From Klebsiella sp. BIGb0138 (GTDB taxonomy: Bacteria; Pseudomonadota; Gammaproteobacteria; Enterobacterales; Enterobacteriaceae), in assembly GCF_004342285.1 (NCBI RefSeq), contig NZ_SMCV01000007.1, forward strand, positions 62,001-126,000: a stretch of DNA of 64,000 nt, in the 5' to 3' direction. Both the position numbers and the translations under genes were made by a program. Position 1 is the first letter of the stretch, and the number at the start of each line of letters is the position of its first letter. This document shows positions 15,758-24,704 of this stretch, one piece after another. The notes beneath the pieces are model-generated. The model saw only the letters and a program-made list of their open reading frames with translations, did no database searches and was not told the DNA's origin.

Positions 15758-17893
15758 ATGACACCGCATGTGATGAAACGAGATGGCTGTAAAGTGCCGT
15801 TCAAATCTGAGCGCATTAAAGAAGCAATTCTGCGTGCAGCTAAAGCAGCGGGAGTCGATGACGCAGACTATTGCGCCACCGTCGCGGACATCGTCAGCCA
15901 GCAAATGCAGGACCGTAGCCAGGTGGATATCAACGAGATTCAGACCGCCGTTGAGAACCAGCTGATGTCCGGCCCGTGGAAACAGCTGGCCCGCGCCTAT
16001 ATCGAATATCGCCACGATCGCGATATCGAGCGTGAAAAACGCGGCCGCCTGAACCAGGAAATTCGCGGCCTGGTTGAGCAAACCAACGCCTCCCTGCTCA
16101 ACGAAAACGCCAACAAAGACAGCAAAGTGATCCCGACCCAGCGCGACCTGCTGGCGGGTATCGTCGCCAAACACTATGCCCGTCAGCATCTGCTGCCGCG
16201 CGATGTCGTCCTTGCCCACGAGCGTGGGGAGATTCACTACCACGATCTCGACTATTCGCCGTTCTTCCCGATGTTCAACTGCATGCTGATCGACCTCAAA
16301 GGCATGCTGACCCACGGCTTTAAAATGGGTAACGCCGAGATTGAACCGCCGAAGTCCATCTCTACCGCCACGGCGGTGACCGCGCAAATCATCGCCCAGG
16401 TCGCCAGCCATATTTATGGCGGCACCACCATCAATCGTATTGATGAGGTGCTGGCGCCGTTTGTCAGCGCCAGCTTTGCAAAACATCGCCAAACCGCCGA
16501 AGAGTGGCAGATCCCCGATGCCGAAGGCTATGCCCGTTCCCGGACCGAGAAAGAGTGCTACGACGCCTTCCAGTCGCTGGAATACGAAGTGAATACCCTG
16601 CATACCGCCAACGGCCAGACGCCGTTCGTCACCTTTGGCTTTGGCCTCGGCACCAGTTGGGAATCACGCCTGATTCAGCAGTCCATTTTACGTAATCGCA
16701 TCGCCGGGCTGGGGAAAAACCGTAAAACGGCGGTGTTCCCGAAACTGGTGTTCGCGATTCGCGACGGTCTGAACCACAAAGCGGGCGATGCCAACTACGA
16801 CATTAAACAGCTGGCGCTGGAGTGCGCGAGCAAGCGCATGTACCCGGACATTCTGAACTACGACCAGGTGGTGAAGGTCACCGGTTCGTTCAAAACGCCC
16901 ATGGGCTGCCGCAGCTTCCTCGGCGTGTACGAAGAAAACGGCGAGCAGATCCACGACGGCCGCAACAACATCGGGGTGATCAGCCTGAACCTGCCGCGCA
17001 TCGCGCTGGAAGCCAAAGGCGACGAAGCCGCCTTCTGGAAGCTGCTCGACAGCCGCCTGGATCTGGCTTACAAAGCGCTGATGACGCGGATTGCCCGTCT
17101 CGAAGGGGTGAAAGCGCGCGTCGCGCCAATCCTGTATATGGAAGGCGCCTGCGGCGTGCGGCTGAAAGCCGACGACAATGTGGCGGATATCTTTAAAAAC
17201 GGTCGCGCCTCGATCTCGCTGGGCTATATCGGCATCCATGAAACCATCAACGCGCTTTCCGGCAACCAGCACATGTACGACAGCGACGCGCTGCGAGCCA
17301 AAGGCATCGCCATCGTCCAGCGTCTGCGCGACGCGGTAGAGCAGTGGAAGGAAGAGACCGGCTACGGCTTTAGCCTCTACAGTACGCCGAGCGAAAACCT
17401 GTGCGACCGTTTCTGCCGTCTCGACACCGCCGAGTTTGGCGTGGTTGATGGCGTCACCGATAAGGGCTACTACACCAACAGCTTCCACCTGGACGTCGAG
17501 AAAAAGGTCAACCCGTACGACAAGATTGACTTCGAAGCGCCCTACCCGCCGCTGGCGAACGGAGGCTTTATTTGCTATGGCGAATACCCCAACATCCAGC
17601 ACAACCTGAAAGCGCTGGAAGACGTCTGGGATTACAGCTATCAGCACGTGCCCTATTACGGCACCAACACGCCGATCGACGAGTGCTATGAATGTGGTTT
17701 TACCGGCGAGTTCGCATGCACCAGCAAAGGCTTTACCTGCCCGAAATGCGGCAACCACGATGCCTCCCGCGTGTCGGTCACCCGTCGGGTCTGCGGTTAT
17801 CTCGGCAGCCCGGACGCCCGCCCGTTCAACGCCGGCAAGCAGGAAGAAGTTAAACGCCGCGTGAAGCATTTGGGTAACGGGCAGATCGGTTAA
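15758..17893 (+). CDS. nrdD: Anaerobic ribonucleoside-triphosphate reductase
   Basis: Class III ribonucleotide reductase, which makes dNTPs from NTPs without oxygen using formate and a glycyl radical. The 711 residues are one fewer than E. coli NrdD. An N-terminal ATP cone (about 4-95, KRDGCKVPFKSERIKEAI start) gives allosteric control. The C-terminal part has a four-cysteine zinc site (CYECG...CPKCG, about 643-665) and the radical site RRVCGYLGSPDARPF with the glycine near residue 680. I chose ATG 15758 (GGAGTGACT upstream; the resulting MTPHVMKRDG matches E. coli). An upstream in-frame ATG (15707) lacks support. NrdG, 159 bases downstream beyond an ERIC element, activates it. Confidence 0.98.
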   Translation: MTPHVMKRDGCKVPFKSERIKEAILRAAKAAGVDDADYCATVADIVSQQMQDRSQVDINEIQTAVENQLMSGPWKQLARAYIEYRHDRDIEREKRGRLNQEIRGLVEQTNASLLNENANKDSKVIPTQRDLLAGIVAKHYARQHLLPRDVVLAHERGEIHYHDLDYSPFFPMFNCMLIDLKGMLTHGFKMGNAEIEPPKSISTATAVTAQIIAQVASHIYGGTTINRIDEVLAPFVSASFAKHRQTAEEWQIPDAEGYARSRTEKECYDAFQSLEYEVNTLHTANGQTPFVTFGFGLGTSWESRLIQQSILRNRIAGLGKNRKTAVFPKLVFAIRDGLNHKAGDANYDIKQLALECASKRMYPDILNYDQVVKVTGSFKTPMGCRSFLGVYEENGEQIHDGRNNIGVISLNLPRIALEAKGDEAAFWKLLDSRLDLAYKALMTRIARLEGVKARVAPILYMEGACGVRLKADDNVADIFKNGRASISLGYIGIHETINALSGNQHMYDSDALRAKGIAIVQRLRDAVEQWKEETGYGFSLYSTPSENLCDRFCRLDTAEFGVVDGVTDKGYYTNSFHLDVEKKVNPYDKIDFEAPYPPLANGGFICYGEYPNIQHNLKALEDVWDYSYQHVPYYGTNTPIDECYECGFTGEFACTSKGFTCPKCGNHDASRVSVTRRVCGYLGSPDARPFNAGKQEEVKRRVKHLGNGQIG

Positions 17894-17924
17894 TTTCGAC
17901 ACTATTATTGCCCGGCAATGCGAC

Positions 17925-18038
17925 GCTTTTCGCAAAGCTATTGGCGCCAGGACAAGGCGGCAAGCCAGCGAATCCCGGGTCACTTACATAAGTCAGTGAC
18001 CCGGGTAAGCGAGCGCAGCCAACGCAGTAAGGGCGTCA
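17925..18038 (+). repeat. ERIC element between nrdD and nrdG
   Basis: The gap matches the enterobacterial repetitive intergenic consensus: AAGGCGGCAAG, GCGAATCCC, CTTACATAAGT, AGTGAC, GAGCGAGCGCAGCCAACGC-like blocks appear in the usual order. Its core is a perfect 11-bp inverted repeat, CCCGGGTCACT (17974-17984) with AGTGACCCGGG (17995-18005), around a 10-base spacer. The element is transcribed within the nrdDG operon. Outer limits are approximate. Confidence 0.85.
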
Positions 18039-18052
18039 ATTGAGAAGCGAAC

Positions 18053-18517
18053 ATGAATTACCATCAATACTATCCGGTAGACATCGTCAACGGCCCCGGT
18101 ACCCGCTGCACCCTGTTTGTCTCGGGCTGCGTCCACGAATGCCCCGGCTGCTATAACAAAAGCACCTGGCGGCTTAACTCCGGGCTGCCGTTCACCTCCG
18201 CCATGGCCGATCGTATCATCGCCGACCTCAACGATACGCGCATCAGGCGCCAGGGGATTTCCCTCTCCGGCGGCGATCCGCTGCATCCGCAGAACCTGCC
18301 GGAAATTGTTAAGCTGGTGCGGCGGATCCGCGCCGAATGCCCCGGGAAGGATATCTGGGTGTGGACGGGCTATAAGCTGGCCGAACTGAACGACGCGCAA
18401 ATGGCCGTCGTCGATCTGATCAACGTCCTGGTCGACGGCAAATTTGTGCAGGATTTAAAAGACCCGGCGCTGATCTGGCGTGGCAGCAGCAACCAGGTGG
18501 TCCATCATCTGCGATAG
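18053..18517 (+). CDS. nrdG: Anaerobic ribonucleotide reductase activating protein (radical SAM)
   Basis: NrdG uses a 4Fe-4S cluster and S-adenosylmethionine to create the glycyl radical on NrdD. The 154 residues equal E. coli. The cluster cysteines are Cys26, Cys30 and Cys33 in SGCVHECPGC, the CxxxCxxC radical-SAM signature, and GISLSGGDPL (about 69-78) is the SAM-binding GGD-like motif. ATG 18053 follows GAGAAGCGAAC. Distance from nrdD is 159 bases because an ERIC element intervenes, though both presumably share the FNR/NrdR promoter. It converges with the PRD regulator, leaving only 6 bases between stops. Confidence 0.97.
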   Translation: MNYHQYYPVDIVNGPGTRCTLFVSGCVHECPGCYNKSTWRLNSGLPFTSAMADRIIADLNDTRIRRQGISLSGGDPLHPQNLPEIVKLVRRIRAECPGKDIWVWTGYKLAELNDAQMAVVDLINVLVDGKFVQDLKDPALIWRGSSNQVVHHLR

Positions 18518-18523
18518 TCGGGG

Positions 18524-20434
18524 TTAAAACCGGCTGACGCACTCCAGCGCCAGCGCTTTAAACTCATCGAAACTACGGGTTGCGGCAAGGCGGGTCATCG
18601 CCCGCTCGCGCAGGAAGGTGACGAAAATATCGTAGATCGCCATCGCCTCTTCATACTCGCTTTTACTGATGGCCAGCAGGAAGATGATATGGGCGGTTTC
18701 GTCGCCCCAGGCGATACCGTTTGGCGCAATCACGGTATAGACCACGGTTTTTTGCGCCAGCAGGCCCAGGGCGTGCGGCAGCGCAATCCCGTCGCCCAGC
18801 ATGGTGCTGACGATAGCTTCACGTTCGACGACGGAATCATGGAACCCGGCATCGACAAACCCTTCGCGCTGCAGCTGCTCGCACAGCTCGGCAAACAGCG
18901 TCTGCCGATCGACCGGCGTGTCGATCACCCGGAAATGGGCCGCATCGAAATATTTATTCAGCACCCAGGGGCGGGTCCGGTCCACCAGCACCAGCTTGCC
19001 GATTTGCTCCAGCTGATAGTCGGTCGGGAAGGGCGCAATGGTCACCACCGGCTTATCTTTTTCGCCGATCCGCACCGTTGAGATGACAAAATCCTCGGCA
19101 ATCGCCTCCCGCTGCTCGTACTCCCGCTGCGACAGCGTGGCGGCAATTTCGAGCTGCGGATATTTACGCTGCAAAATCGCCTCGATCATCCGCACCATCG
19201 CATTGCTGGTGTCGCACACCAGCAGCACCCGCGGCTGACGCTGATAACCCACGTTGTAATGGCGCTCCAGGCCGACGCCAATATGCAGCACGAGGAAACC
19301 AATCTCATTTTCGCTGATGGTATAGGGCGTGTACTTGCCCCAGCTGGTCACCGCCGCCAGGGTCATATCCCACGACATCGGATAGTGCTGCTTAATATTA
19401 TCCAGCAGCGGATTGGGGATCATAATCTGGTAGCGCACCCGGGTGATCATGGTCTTAATATGGGTCAGCAGATCGGCATGCAGCTGGGCGTCATCCAGCA
19501 GATTGTAGTTATACTGGCTGTTGATATAGCTCAGAATATAGTTCACCAGCGCTTCGCCATCATCGGCGCTGATGGTGCCCGGATCGACATCCTGGACCTG
19601 GCGGGCGGCAAGGTGCACGCACAGCCACGCCTCTTCTGCCGGAGAGAGCGCTTTTCCCGCCAGCTGCTGTAGCGCCCCGGTGAGATCGCGCGCGGCATCG
19701 CGCACGTTTTGCGCGACATCTTCCGCGCTAAATTCCGCCAGCGGATAGCCCTGACTGACGCGACGCACCACCACCGCGGCATACAGACGGATAAAACGTT
19801 CGCCCTCATCGGTCAGGCGAACATGGTGGCGGATCAGTATCTCCTGCAGGACGCGGCCGAGCTGTTCCTGCATCGCCGCATCCAGCCCTTCTTCCTCCCC
19901 CAGCGGATTGAGTCCCCCCTGCTGCGCCTGTTGCCACAGCAGGTCGGTCAGACAGGCGCGAATCGACACTTCGCTGCCAAACAGCTTCATACCGTGGCGC
20001 GGGCGGGTCTCCAGCGTCAGCTGATAGCGCTGAAAACGCTCGCGGACCTCGGCCATATCGCTCTGTAGCGTCGCCCGGCTGACGAACCACTCGTCCGCCA
20101 GATCTTCGAGCTTAAGGGAGAAGGGAGAAATCAAAAAACGCACCAACAGAAAGTTGATGCGATCCTGGGCGGTGCGCGGAATAAGCTGCGGCTTCGGCGC
20201 GTTCTCTTCCAGCGTCTGGAAGCGCGCCGGGTCGTCAACTTTCAGTTGATACCCGCTGCCGCGAGTGAGAATAAATTGCGCGCCGTAATGGACCAACAGC
20301 GCGTTAAGCGCGGTAATATCGGCGCGCACGGTACGAGTAGAAACCGACAGCCGCTGCGCCAGCTCATCCTGCGGCAGCGTTTCGTTTTGCAGCAAAGTAA
20401 ACAGTTGCGCTAAACGTTGGTTGGGAAATCGCAT
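18524..20434 (-). CDS. PTS-controlled PRD transcriptional regulator (HTH-PRD-PRD-EIIB-EIIA)
   Basis: A 636-residue regulator of the MtlR/LicR/FrvR kind. In order: an N-terminal HTH (about 6-60; DELAQRLSVSTRTVRADITAL), a second Mga-type HTH (about 90-145), PRD1 (about 185-285; histidines at 203 and 274), and PRD2 (about 295-395; His325 and His384). An EIIB-Gat-like domain follows (about 402-490; Cys407 in LLVCDTSNAM), then a C-terminal EIIA-Fru/Mtl-like domain (about 505-636; His554 in GIALPHA). Phosphorylation of these residues by PTS proteins would tune activity to sugar supply. It is the last gene of a ten-gene minus-strand operon, 22 bases after the lactonase gene, so it likely controls that operon. 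The operator is unknown; the 20-bp palindrome at 27244-27263 is a candidate. Confidence 0.9.
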   Translation of the reverse strand: MRFPNQRLAQLFTLLQNETLPQDELAQRLSVSTRTVRADITALNALLVHYGAQFILTRGSGYQLKVDDPARFQTLEENAPKPQLIPRTAQDRINFLLVRFLISPFSLKLEDLADEWFVSRATLQSDMAEVRERFQRYQLTLETRPRHGMKLFGSEVSIRACLTDLLWQQAQQGGLNPLGEEEGLDAAMQEQLGRVLQEILIRHHVRLTDEGERFIRLYAAVVVRRVSQGYPLAEFSAEDVAQNVRDAARDLTGALQQLAGKALSPAEEAWLCVHLAARQVQDVDPGTISADDGEALVNYILSYINSQYNYNLLDDAQLHADLLTHIKTMITRVRYQIMIPNPLLDNIKQHYPMSWDMTLAAVTSWGKYTPYTISENEIGFLVLHIGVGLERHYNVGYQRQPRVLLVCDTSNAMVRMIEAILQRKYPQLEIAATLSQREYEQREAIAEDFVISTVRIGEKDKPVVTIAPFPTDYQLEQIGKLVLVDRTRPWVLNKYFDAAHFRVIDTPVDRQTLFAELCEQLQREGFVDAGFHDSVVEREAIVSTMLGDGIALPHALGLLAQKTVVYTVIAPNGIAWGDETAHIIFLLAISKSEYEEAMAIYDIFVTFLRERAMTRLAATRSFDEFKALALECVSRF

Positions 20435-20456
20435 GTCAGTTCCTTCATCTCACGGC

Positions 20457-21608
20457 TCAAGGTTGAGCGGATATCACCATTTGTGATGGGCTGCCTACCG
20501 GGGTGTAATCCGGGGCAAAGGTCAGCTTGCCGCTCTGCGGCGCCACGCTAAAACGGGTAATATTATCGCTACGCTGGTTCATGACGTACAGCCATTGCCC
20601 CTGATTATCCAGCGTCAACGTCCGCGGGTAGTCGCCGCGGGTCCAGATATCCTCCTGATGGCTCAGGCTGCCGTCGGCCAGCACGCTAAAATGCGCGATG
20701 CTGTTATGCAGGCGATTCGCGACGTACAGCTGTTTGCCATCGGCGCTGAGGACCAGTCCGGCGGCAAAGCTGGTGCCTTTGTAGCCTTTCGGCAGTGCGG
20801 AAACCGTTTTGCCTTCGCGCAGCAGCCCGCTTTGCTTATCAAGATGATAGAACGTCAGCGTTGAAGATTCTTCATTAATCAACCACAGTCCGTCGCCTTT
20901 CGGCGTAAAGACAAAGTGACGCGGCCCGGCGCCGGCCGAAGAAGCGGCGATAAACGGCGGATCGTTCGGCGTCAGCTTGCCGCTGCTATTGTCGATCCGG
21001 TACTGATAGATCCGATCCAGCCCCAGATCGGTAGAGTAGACGAATTTCCCGCTGGGATCGGCGGCGATCATATGGGCATGCGGGCCATTGTGATCGCTGA
21101 TGGCAAAGCTGCCCTCAACGGCCGCCGCCGGCCGTTGCGCACCGGCTGGTCCCTGATCCTGATGGACGTCCACCGCCTCGCCGAGGCTACCGTCTTCTTT
21201 CACCGGCAACACCGCCGTCGTGCCGCTGACGTAGTTCGCCACCAGCAGATGACGGCCGTCCGGCGTCAGCGACAGATAGACCGGCCCGGCGCCTGCCGAG
21301 GCGACCTGGTTCAGAGCGGTCAGTTCACCACTGGCCTCAATCCGCCACGCCTGCACCACCCCCTTTTCGACTTCGCTGGCGGCATACAAAGTTTTACCGT
21401 CCCGCGACACGGTGAGCTGTGCGACGTTCGGCAGCGCGCTGACCAGCGCTTTATCACGTAGCGCGCCGGTTTTGCCATCGACGGTAAAGCGATACAGCCC
21501 TTCACCGTTGGGATTATAGGTCCCCACCCAGGCATACTGAGTTTGGGCGGCGGCGGCGGCGGCAAGCAGGGAAAGGGAAGCAACAAGCAGGTGACGAGCG
21601 GTGGGCAT
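20457..21608 (-). CDS. Exported lactonase-like beta-propeller (6-phosphogluconolactonase YbhE/Pgl family)
   Basis: A 383-residue seven-bladed beta-propeller of the lactonase (PF10282) family. Cytoplasmic members hydrolyse 6-phosphogluconolactone. This one starts with a clear signal peptide (MPTARHLLVASLSLLAAAAAAQT, cleavage near 21-22), so it should act in the periplasm on a non-phosphorylated lactone. Repeated propeller strands such as VSRDGKTLYAASE, LTPDGRHLLVANY, VLSADGKQLYVANR and LDNQGQWLYVMNQ are visible, as is SDHNGPHAHMIAADPSGKFV with the conserved His/Asp region. It is separated by 81 bases and a GC hairpin from the aldolase gene upstream, and lies 22 bases before the PRD regulator. 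Placement suggests it prepares the substrate for the same pathway. Confidence 0.85.
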   Translation of the reverse strand: MPTARHLLVASLSLLAAAAAAQTQYAWVGTYNPNGEGLYRFTVDGKTGALRDKALVSALPNVAQLTVSRDGKTLYAASEVEKGVVQAWRIEASGELTALNQVASAGAGPVYLSLTPDGRHLLVANYVSGTTAVLPVKEDGSLGEAVDVHQDQGPAGAQRPAAAVEGSFAISDHNGPHAHMIAADPSGKFVYSTDLGLDRIYQYRIDNSSGKLTPNDPPFIAASSAGAGPRHFVFTPKGDGLWLINEESSTLTFYHLDKQSGLLREGKTVSALPKGYKGTSFAAGLVLSADGKQLYVANRLHNSIAHFSVLADGSLSHQEDIWTRGDYPRTLTLDNQGQWLYVMNQRSDNITRFSVAPQSGKLTFAPDYTPVGSPSQMVISAQP

Positions 21609-21644
21609 AGCGACTCCTTGATGGTTCGATAGGTGTTTTTTTAT

Positions 21645-21675
21645 TCGCGCGCGCCGCTGACGCAGCCGCGCGCGA
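21645..21675 (-). other. Intercistronic GC hairpin, aldolase to lactonase
   Basis: TCGCGCGCG (21645-21653) pairs perfectly with CGCGCGCGA (21667-21675), 9 bp with a 13-base loop. On the transcribed (minus) strand it is followed by A residues, not U, so it is not a standard terminator. It may lower expression of, or separate, the last two genes of the operon. Confidence 0.55.
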
Positions 21676-21689
21676 TGAGGACAACGATC

Positions 21690-22430
21690 CTACTGCACTA
21701 ACGCTTTAGTCATCTCCAGCAGCTGGCGAACGTCCGCCGGGCGGGTATTACCGCTGGCTTTATCAATAATCGAGCTGTAAATGTGCGGAATGATTTTGCT
21801 GACCCCCGCATCCAGCGCGATCTGCAGGATTTCGCTGTAGTTGTCCAGATCGATGCCGCCGGTTGGCTCCAGCCAGAAATCGTGGCGGGCGCAGGCCTGG
21901 GCGACCGCGACGAACTCATCGCGGTGTTTCAGGCCGCCCATCGGGAAATATTTGATTGAGCTGCCGCCCATATCCTTCAGCAAGGCGATGGCGGTTTCCA
22001 GCGGCACAATCCCGTCCGGCGCGCCGCTGCTCAGCGGCCCGGTGGAAATCTTGACCATCCCCGGCGTGCCGGTCGGTGACACCAGACCGTTGACCACGGT
22101 GTCGTTCTGCCCCAGCAGCGCGCGGCTGGCGCCGACGCCGGTAAACACCTGGTTAACGTGCTGCGGCTGTACCTGACGGGAAATTTCGCTGACCATCGCC
22201 GACTGGTTCGGGTCGCCCGCGCCCAGCCCGACGGAGAGCGCGTTATCGATCAGCCGGGCATATTCACGCATATCCGCCACCGCGCTCGCGACGTCCGGAT
22301 AGTTTTTGGAGAGCACGCCAACCAGGACGTGACCTTCCGCGGCCTCGTAGATTTCGCGGGCGTTGTCTTTGCTGCCCGCCAGGACGTTCAGGCATACGCG
22401 GTCACGGTAAAAATTCGGCGTCAGTTTCAT
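21690..22430 (-). CDS. KDGP aldolase family protein (DgaF-like)
   Basis: A 246-residue aldolase of the 2-dehydro-3-deoxyphosphogluconate type (the family also labelled EF_0839). It is related to DgaF, which in Salmonella splits 2-keto-3-deoxygluconate-6-phosphate into pyruvate and glyceraldehyde-3-phosphate at the end of D-glucosaminate breakdown. The likely Schiff-base lysine is in MVKISTGPLS or SSIKYFPMGG, the latter being the usual K-F/Y-P motif before a GG phosphate site (about residues 155-165). PTGGIDLDNY (about 192-201) resembles the KDPG aldolase PTGG substrate loop. Its start overlaps the end of the DgaE-like gene by 4 bases, implying coupled translation. Confidence 0.85.
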   Translation of the reverse strand: MKLTPNFYRDRVCLNVLAGSKDNAREIYEAAEGHVLVGVLSKNYPDVASAVADMREYARLIDNALSVGLGAGDPNQSAMVSEISRQVQPQHVNQVFTGVGASRALLGQNDTVVNGLVSPTGTPGMVKISTGPLSSGAPDGIVPLETAIALLKDMGGSSIKYFPMGGLKHRDEFVAVAQACARHDFWLEPTGGIDLDNYSEILQIALDAGVSKIIPHIYSSIIDKASGNTRPADVRQLLEMTKALVQ

Positions 22431-23545
22431 GCTTTTTTCTCCTTGTTCAGAACCTCGGCGATGCGGCGGGAGACAATTTCCAGCTGCTGCGCGTTCACGC
22501 TGCGGACATCGGCCTCAATAATGCCTTCGTTGGCCTTGTAGCCGCGGAAGTAGATGGCGTATTCGCCCTGTTTCAGCGCGTCGACCAGTTCGCCGGTGGC
22601 GACACCGGTGACGGTTTCATCGAATTTGATTTCAGCGCGGGCGATGTCGCGGCCGGCGCTGTCCCAGACCACCCGGGCGGTAACGCCGTTGAGGGTATTG
22701 AGCTGGTCAATAAACGGCGTCATCTTCGCCACCATCTCATCGCCGCTCTCTTTACGCGCCGTCAGGTAGTGCTCGATCGCGCAGGTCAGACCGAGGATCC
22801 CCTCTTTACCGACCTTCATCGCGCGGCCAATCCCCGCCGACTGGCGTTTCACCCACTCGACGTACTGGGTTTTCCCCACCACCAGGCCGCTGGTCGGCCC
22901 TTCGATCGCCTTCGCGCCGCTGTAGATCACCAGGTCGGCGCCGGCGCGGTAGTAACACTGCAGATCCTCTTCCGCGGCCGCATCGACGATCAGCGGCAGG
23001 TGGTGTTTGCGCGCCACCACCACCGCCTGCTCGACGCTGAGCATGCTTTTCTGCACGCAGTGGTGAGATTTGATATACAGAATGGCCGCGGTACGCGGGG
23101 TGATCGCCGCCGCCAGCTGGTCAGCGGAACATTCGTTGGCGTAGCCCGCTTCCACCAGCTTGCCGCCCCCCAGCGCCACCATCGACCCCACCGGCGCGCC
23201 GAAGTTGACGTTGTGGCCTTTCGGCAGCACGATTTCATTGTTTTCAATCGGCGTGACGTGGAGGTTTTCCAGCAGCCAGCCGCTGTCTTTTACCAGCACC
23301 GCCGCCACCGACTGGGCGATCCCCGCCGAGGCGCAGGAGACGACGGTCGCCCCTTCCACGTCCAGCAGCTTCGCAATGTATTCGCCGGTTTTGTTCACCA
23401 GGTCTTTCATTTCGAAGTAGTGGTTCATGCCGCTCATCACCGCATCCACCACCTCCGGACGCGGCGTGGAGACGCCCAGCGCCGTCATCCGGCCGGAGGT
23501 ATTAATGACTTGTTTGAGATGGTATTTTTCAAAAATCGAAGGCAT
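22427..23545 (-). CDS. DgaE-family PLP-dependent ammonia-lyase (SelA-like)
   Basis: A 372-residue fold-type I PLP enzyme of the SelA/DgaE group, often mislabelled as L-seryl-tRNA selenium transferase. DgaE turns D-glucosaminate-6-phosphate into 2-keto-3-deoxygluconate-6-phosphate with loss of ammonia. The cofactor lysine is Lys212 in VIYSGAKAIEGPTSG; Asp188 in LIVDAAAEEDL would hold the pyridine nitrogen. CASAGIAQSVAA (71-82) is the phosphate-binding turn. It overlaps the amidohydrolase gene by 17 bases upstream and the aldolase gene by 4 bases downstream, so the three enzymes form one tightly coupled block. The actual substrate is not known. Confidence 0.85.
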   Translation of the reverse strand: MPSIFEKYHLKQVINTSGRMTALGVSTPRPEVVDAVMSGMNHYFEMKDLVNKTGEYIAKLLDVEGATVVSCASAGIAQSVAAVLVKDSGWLLENLHVTPIENNEIVLPKGHNVNFGAPVGSMVALGGGKLVEAGYANECSADQLAAAITPRTAAILYIKSHHCVQKSMLSVEQAVVVARKHHLPLIVDAAAEEDLQCYYRAGADLVIYSGAKAIEGPTSGLVVGKTQYVEWVKRQSAGIGRAMKVGKEGILGLTCAIEHYLTARKESGDEMVAKMTPFIDQLNTLNGVTARVVWDSAGRDIARAEIKFDETVTGVATGELVDALKQGEYAIYFRGYKANEGIIEADVRSVNAQQLEIVSRRIAEVLNKEKKA

Positions 23546-24662
23546 TTTCCGCGCTCCCTTGTTCGGTCAGATAGCCCTTGCCCGCGCGAATCGCGGCAAG
23601 CGGCACCAGAATATTGTCAGCCTGCAGGCTCTCTTTTTCCGCGTCGACCAGCACCGTCGGCGCATGCTGCACGGTAAACAGCGTTAAATCGGCATCGTAG
23701 CCCACCGCCAGCCGCCCTTTTTGCGTCAGACGCAGCCCATCGGCCGCGCTGGCGGTCACGCACTCAATCACCTGCGGCAGCGTCATGCCGATGGCGAGAA
23801 ACTTCGACATCACCAGCGCCAGGGAACGTACCGGCCCGTCGATGCGGTTGCGGCAGTAGATATCGGAGCTGATGGTGTGCGGCAGAATCCCCAGCGCGAT
23901 GGCCCGTCGCGCCACTTCAAAGCTGAAGCTGGCGGTACCGTGGCCGACATCGAGGCGCACGCCGCGCCGCAGCGCGCGGGTAATCGAGGCGCGCAGCTCG
24001 CCTTCCGGCGTCAGGATGCGGTTCGGTTTGCCGTTATAGCAGTGGGTAATGATGTCGCCTGCGCTGAGCAGGTCGGCGATTTCATCGAGGTTCGGCGGGT
24101 TATTGCCAATATGGACCATCAGCGGCAGATCGCCGTTTTCCTGCTGAATGGCCTTCGCCCGCTCCAGCGGCGTAATCCCGTTCTCGCCAACCACGCTGCT
24201 GCTCATCCGCGCTTTCAGGCCGACGATAAAATCAGGGTGACGTTGCAGCGCCTGCTTCACCGCCTCCGCGTCGATATTAGCCATGTTGGCCAGTTCGTTC
24301 TGGGCAATCAGCCCGACGCGGGAGATATTGAGCAGCGCATAGACCTCGGTCGCCGCTGCGCGGGTCAGCTGATAAAAATCATCAACGTCGTCCGCTCCGG
24401 TGCTGCCGGCATCGATAACGGTGGTGACGCCGGTGGCGATGCCGACGCTGTCCGGCTGGTCGTGGTAAATCGGTGAATTCGGGTAGCAGTGGACGTGGGA
24501 ATCAATCCAGCCGGCGCTCACGTAATAACGCCCGTCCAGCGCCACGGTTTTACGCGCTGACGCGCTAATCTCGCCCAGCGCGGCAATTTTTCCGTCCTGG
24601 ATGGCGATATCGGTCAGGGTATCGTCGACGAGGCGCGCACCGCGCAGGAGTAAATCAAACAT
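23529..24662 (-). CDS. Amidohydrolase/deacetylase-family metalloenzyme
   Basis: A 377-residue amidohydrolase-superfamily protein (the group labelled EF_0837/AHA_3915), with a dihydroorotase- or deacetylase-like TIM barrel. Metal ligands are visible: His56 and His58 in GWIDSHVHC, a probable carboxylated lysine in IVGLKARMSSS, and histidines in LMVHIGNNPP, DIITHCYNGK and DVGHGTASFSF. It probably removes an acyl group from nitrogen or opens a cyclic amide before the DgaE-like step. It overlaps the DgaE-like gene by 17 bases. The gene upstream, DUF4310, ends 42 bases away across a GC hairpin. The substrate is unknown. Confidence 0.85.
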   Translation of the reverse strand: MFDLLLRGARLVDDTLTDIAIQDGKIAALGEISASARKTVALDGRYYVSAGWIDSHVHCYPNSPIYHDQPDSVGIATGVTTVIDAGSTGADDVDDFYQLTRAAATEVYALLNISRVGLIAQNELANMANIDAEAVKQALQRHPDFIVGLKARMSSSVVGENGITPLERAKAIQQENGDLPLMVHIGNNPPNLDEIADLLSAGDIITHCYNGKPNRILTPEGELRASITRALRRGVRLDVGHGTASFSFEVARRAIALGILPHTISSDIYCRNRIDGPVRSLALVMSKFLAIGMTLPQVIECVTASAADGLRLTQKGRLAVGYDADLTLFTVQHAPTVLVDAEKESLQADNILVPLAAIRAGKGYLTEQGSAENAFDF

Positions 24663-24679
24663 GGGTCTCTCCTGGTAAA

Positions 24680-24699
24680 GCGGGCGCCTGAGCGCCCGC
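24680..24699 (-). other. Intercistronic hairpin between transport-like and enzyme genes
   Basis: GCGGGCGC (24680-24687) pairs with GCGCCCGC (24692-24699) with a 4-base loop. It lies between the DUF4310 gene and the amidohydrolase gene, dividing the operon into an uptake-like half and an enzyme half. No U-tract follows. Confidence 0.55.
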
Positions 24700-24704
24700 A
24701 GGAC

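Noticed and set aside
22427-23545. L-seryl-tRNA(Sec) selenium transferase (SelA)
   Set aside because: The PLP fold is shared, but the neighbours are an aldolase and an amidohydrolase, it is shorter than bacterial SelA, and no selenocysteine genes are nearby. A DgaE-like lyase fits better.
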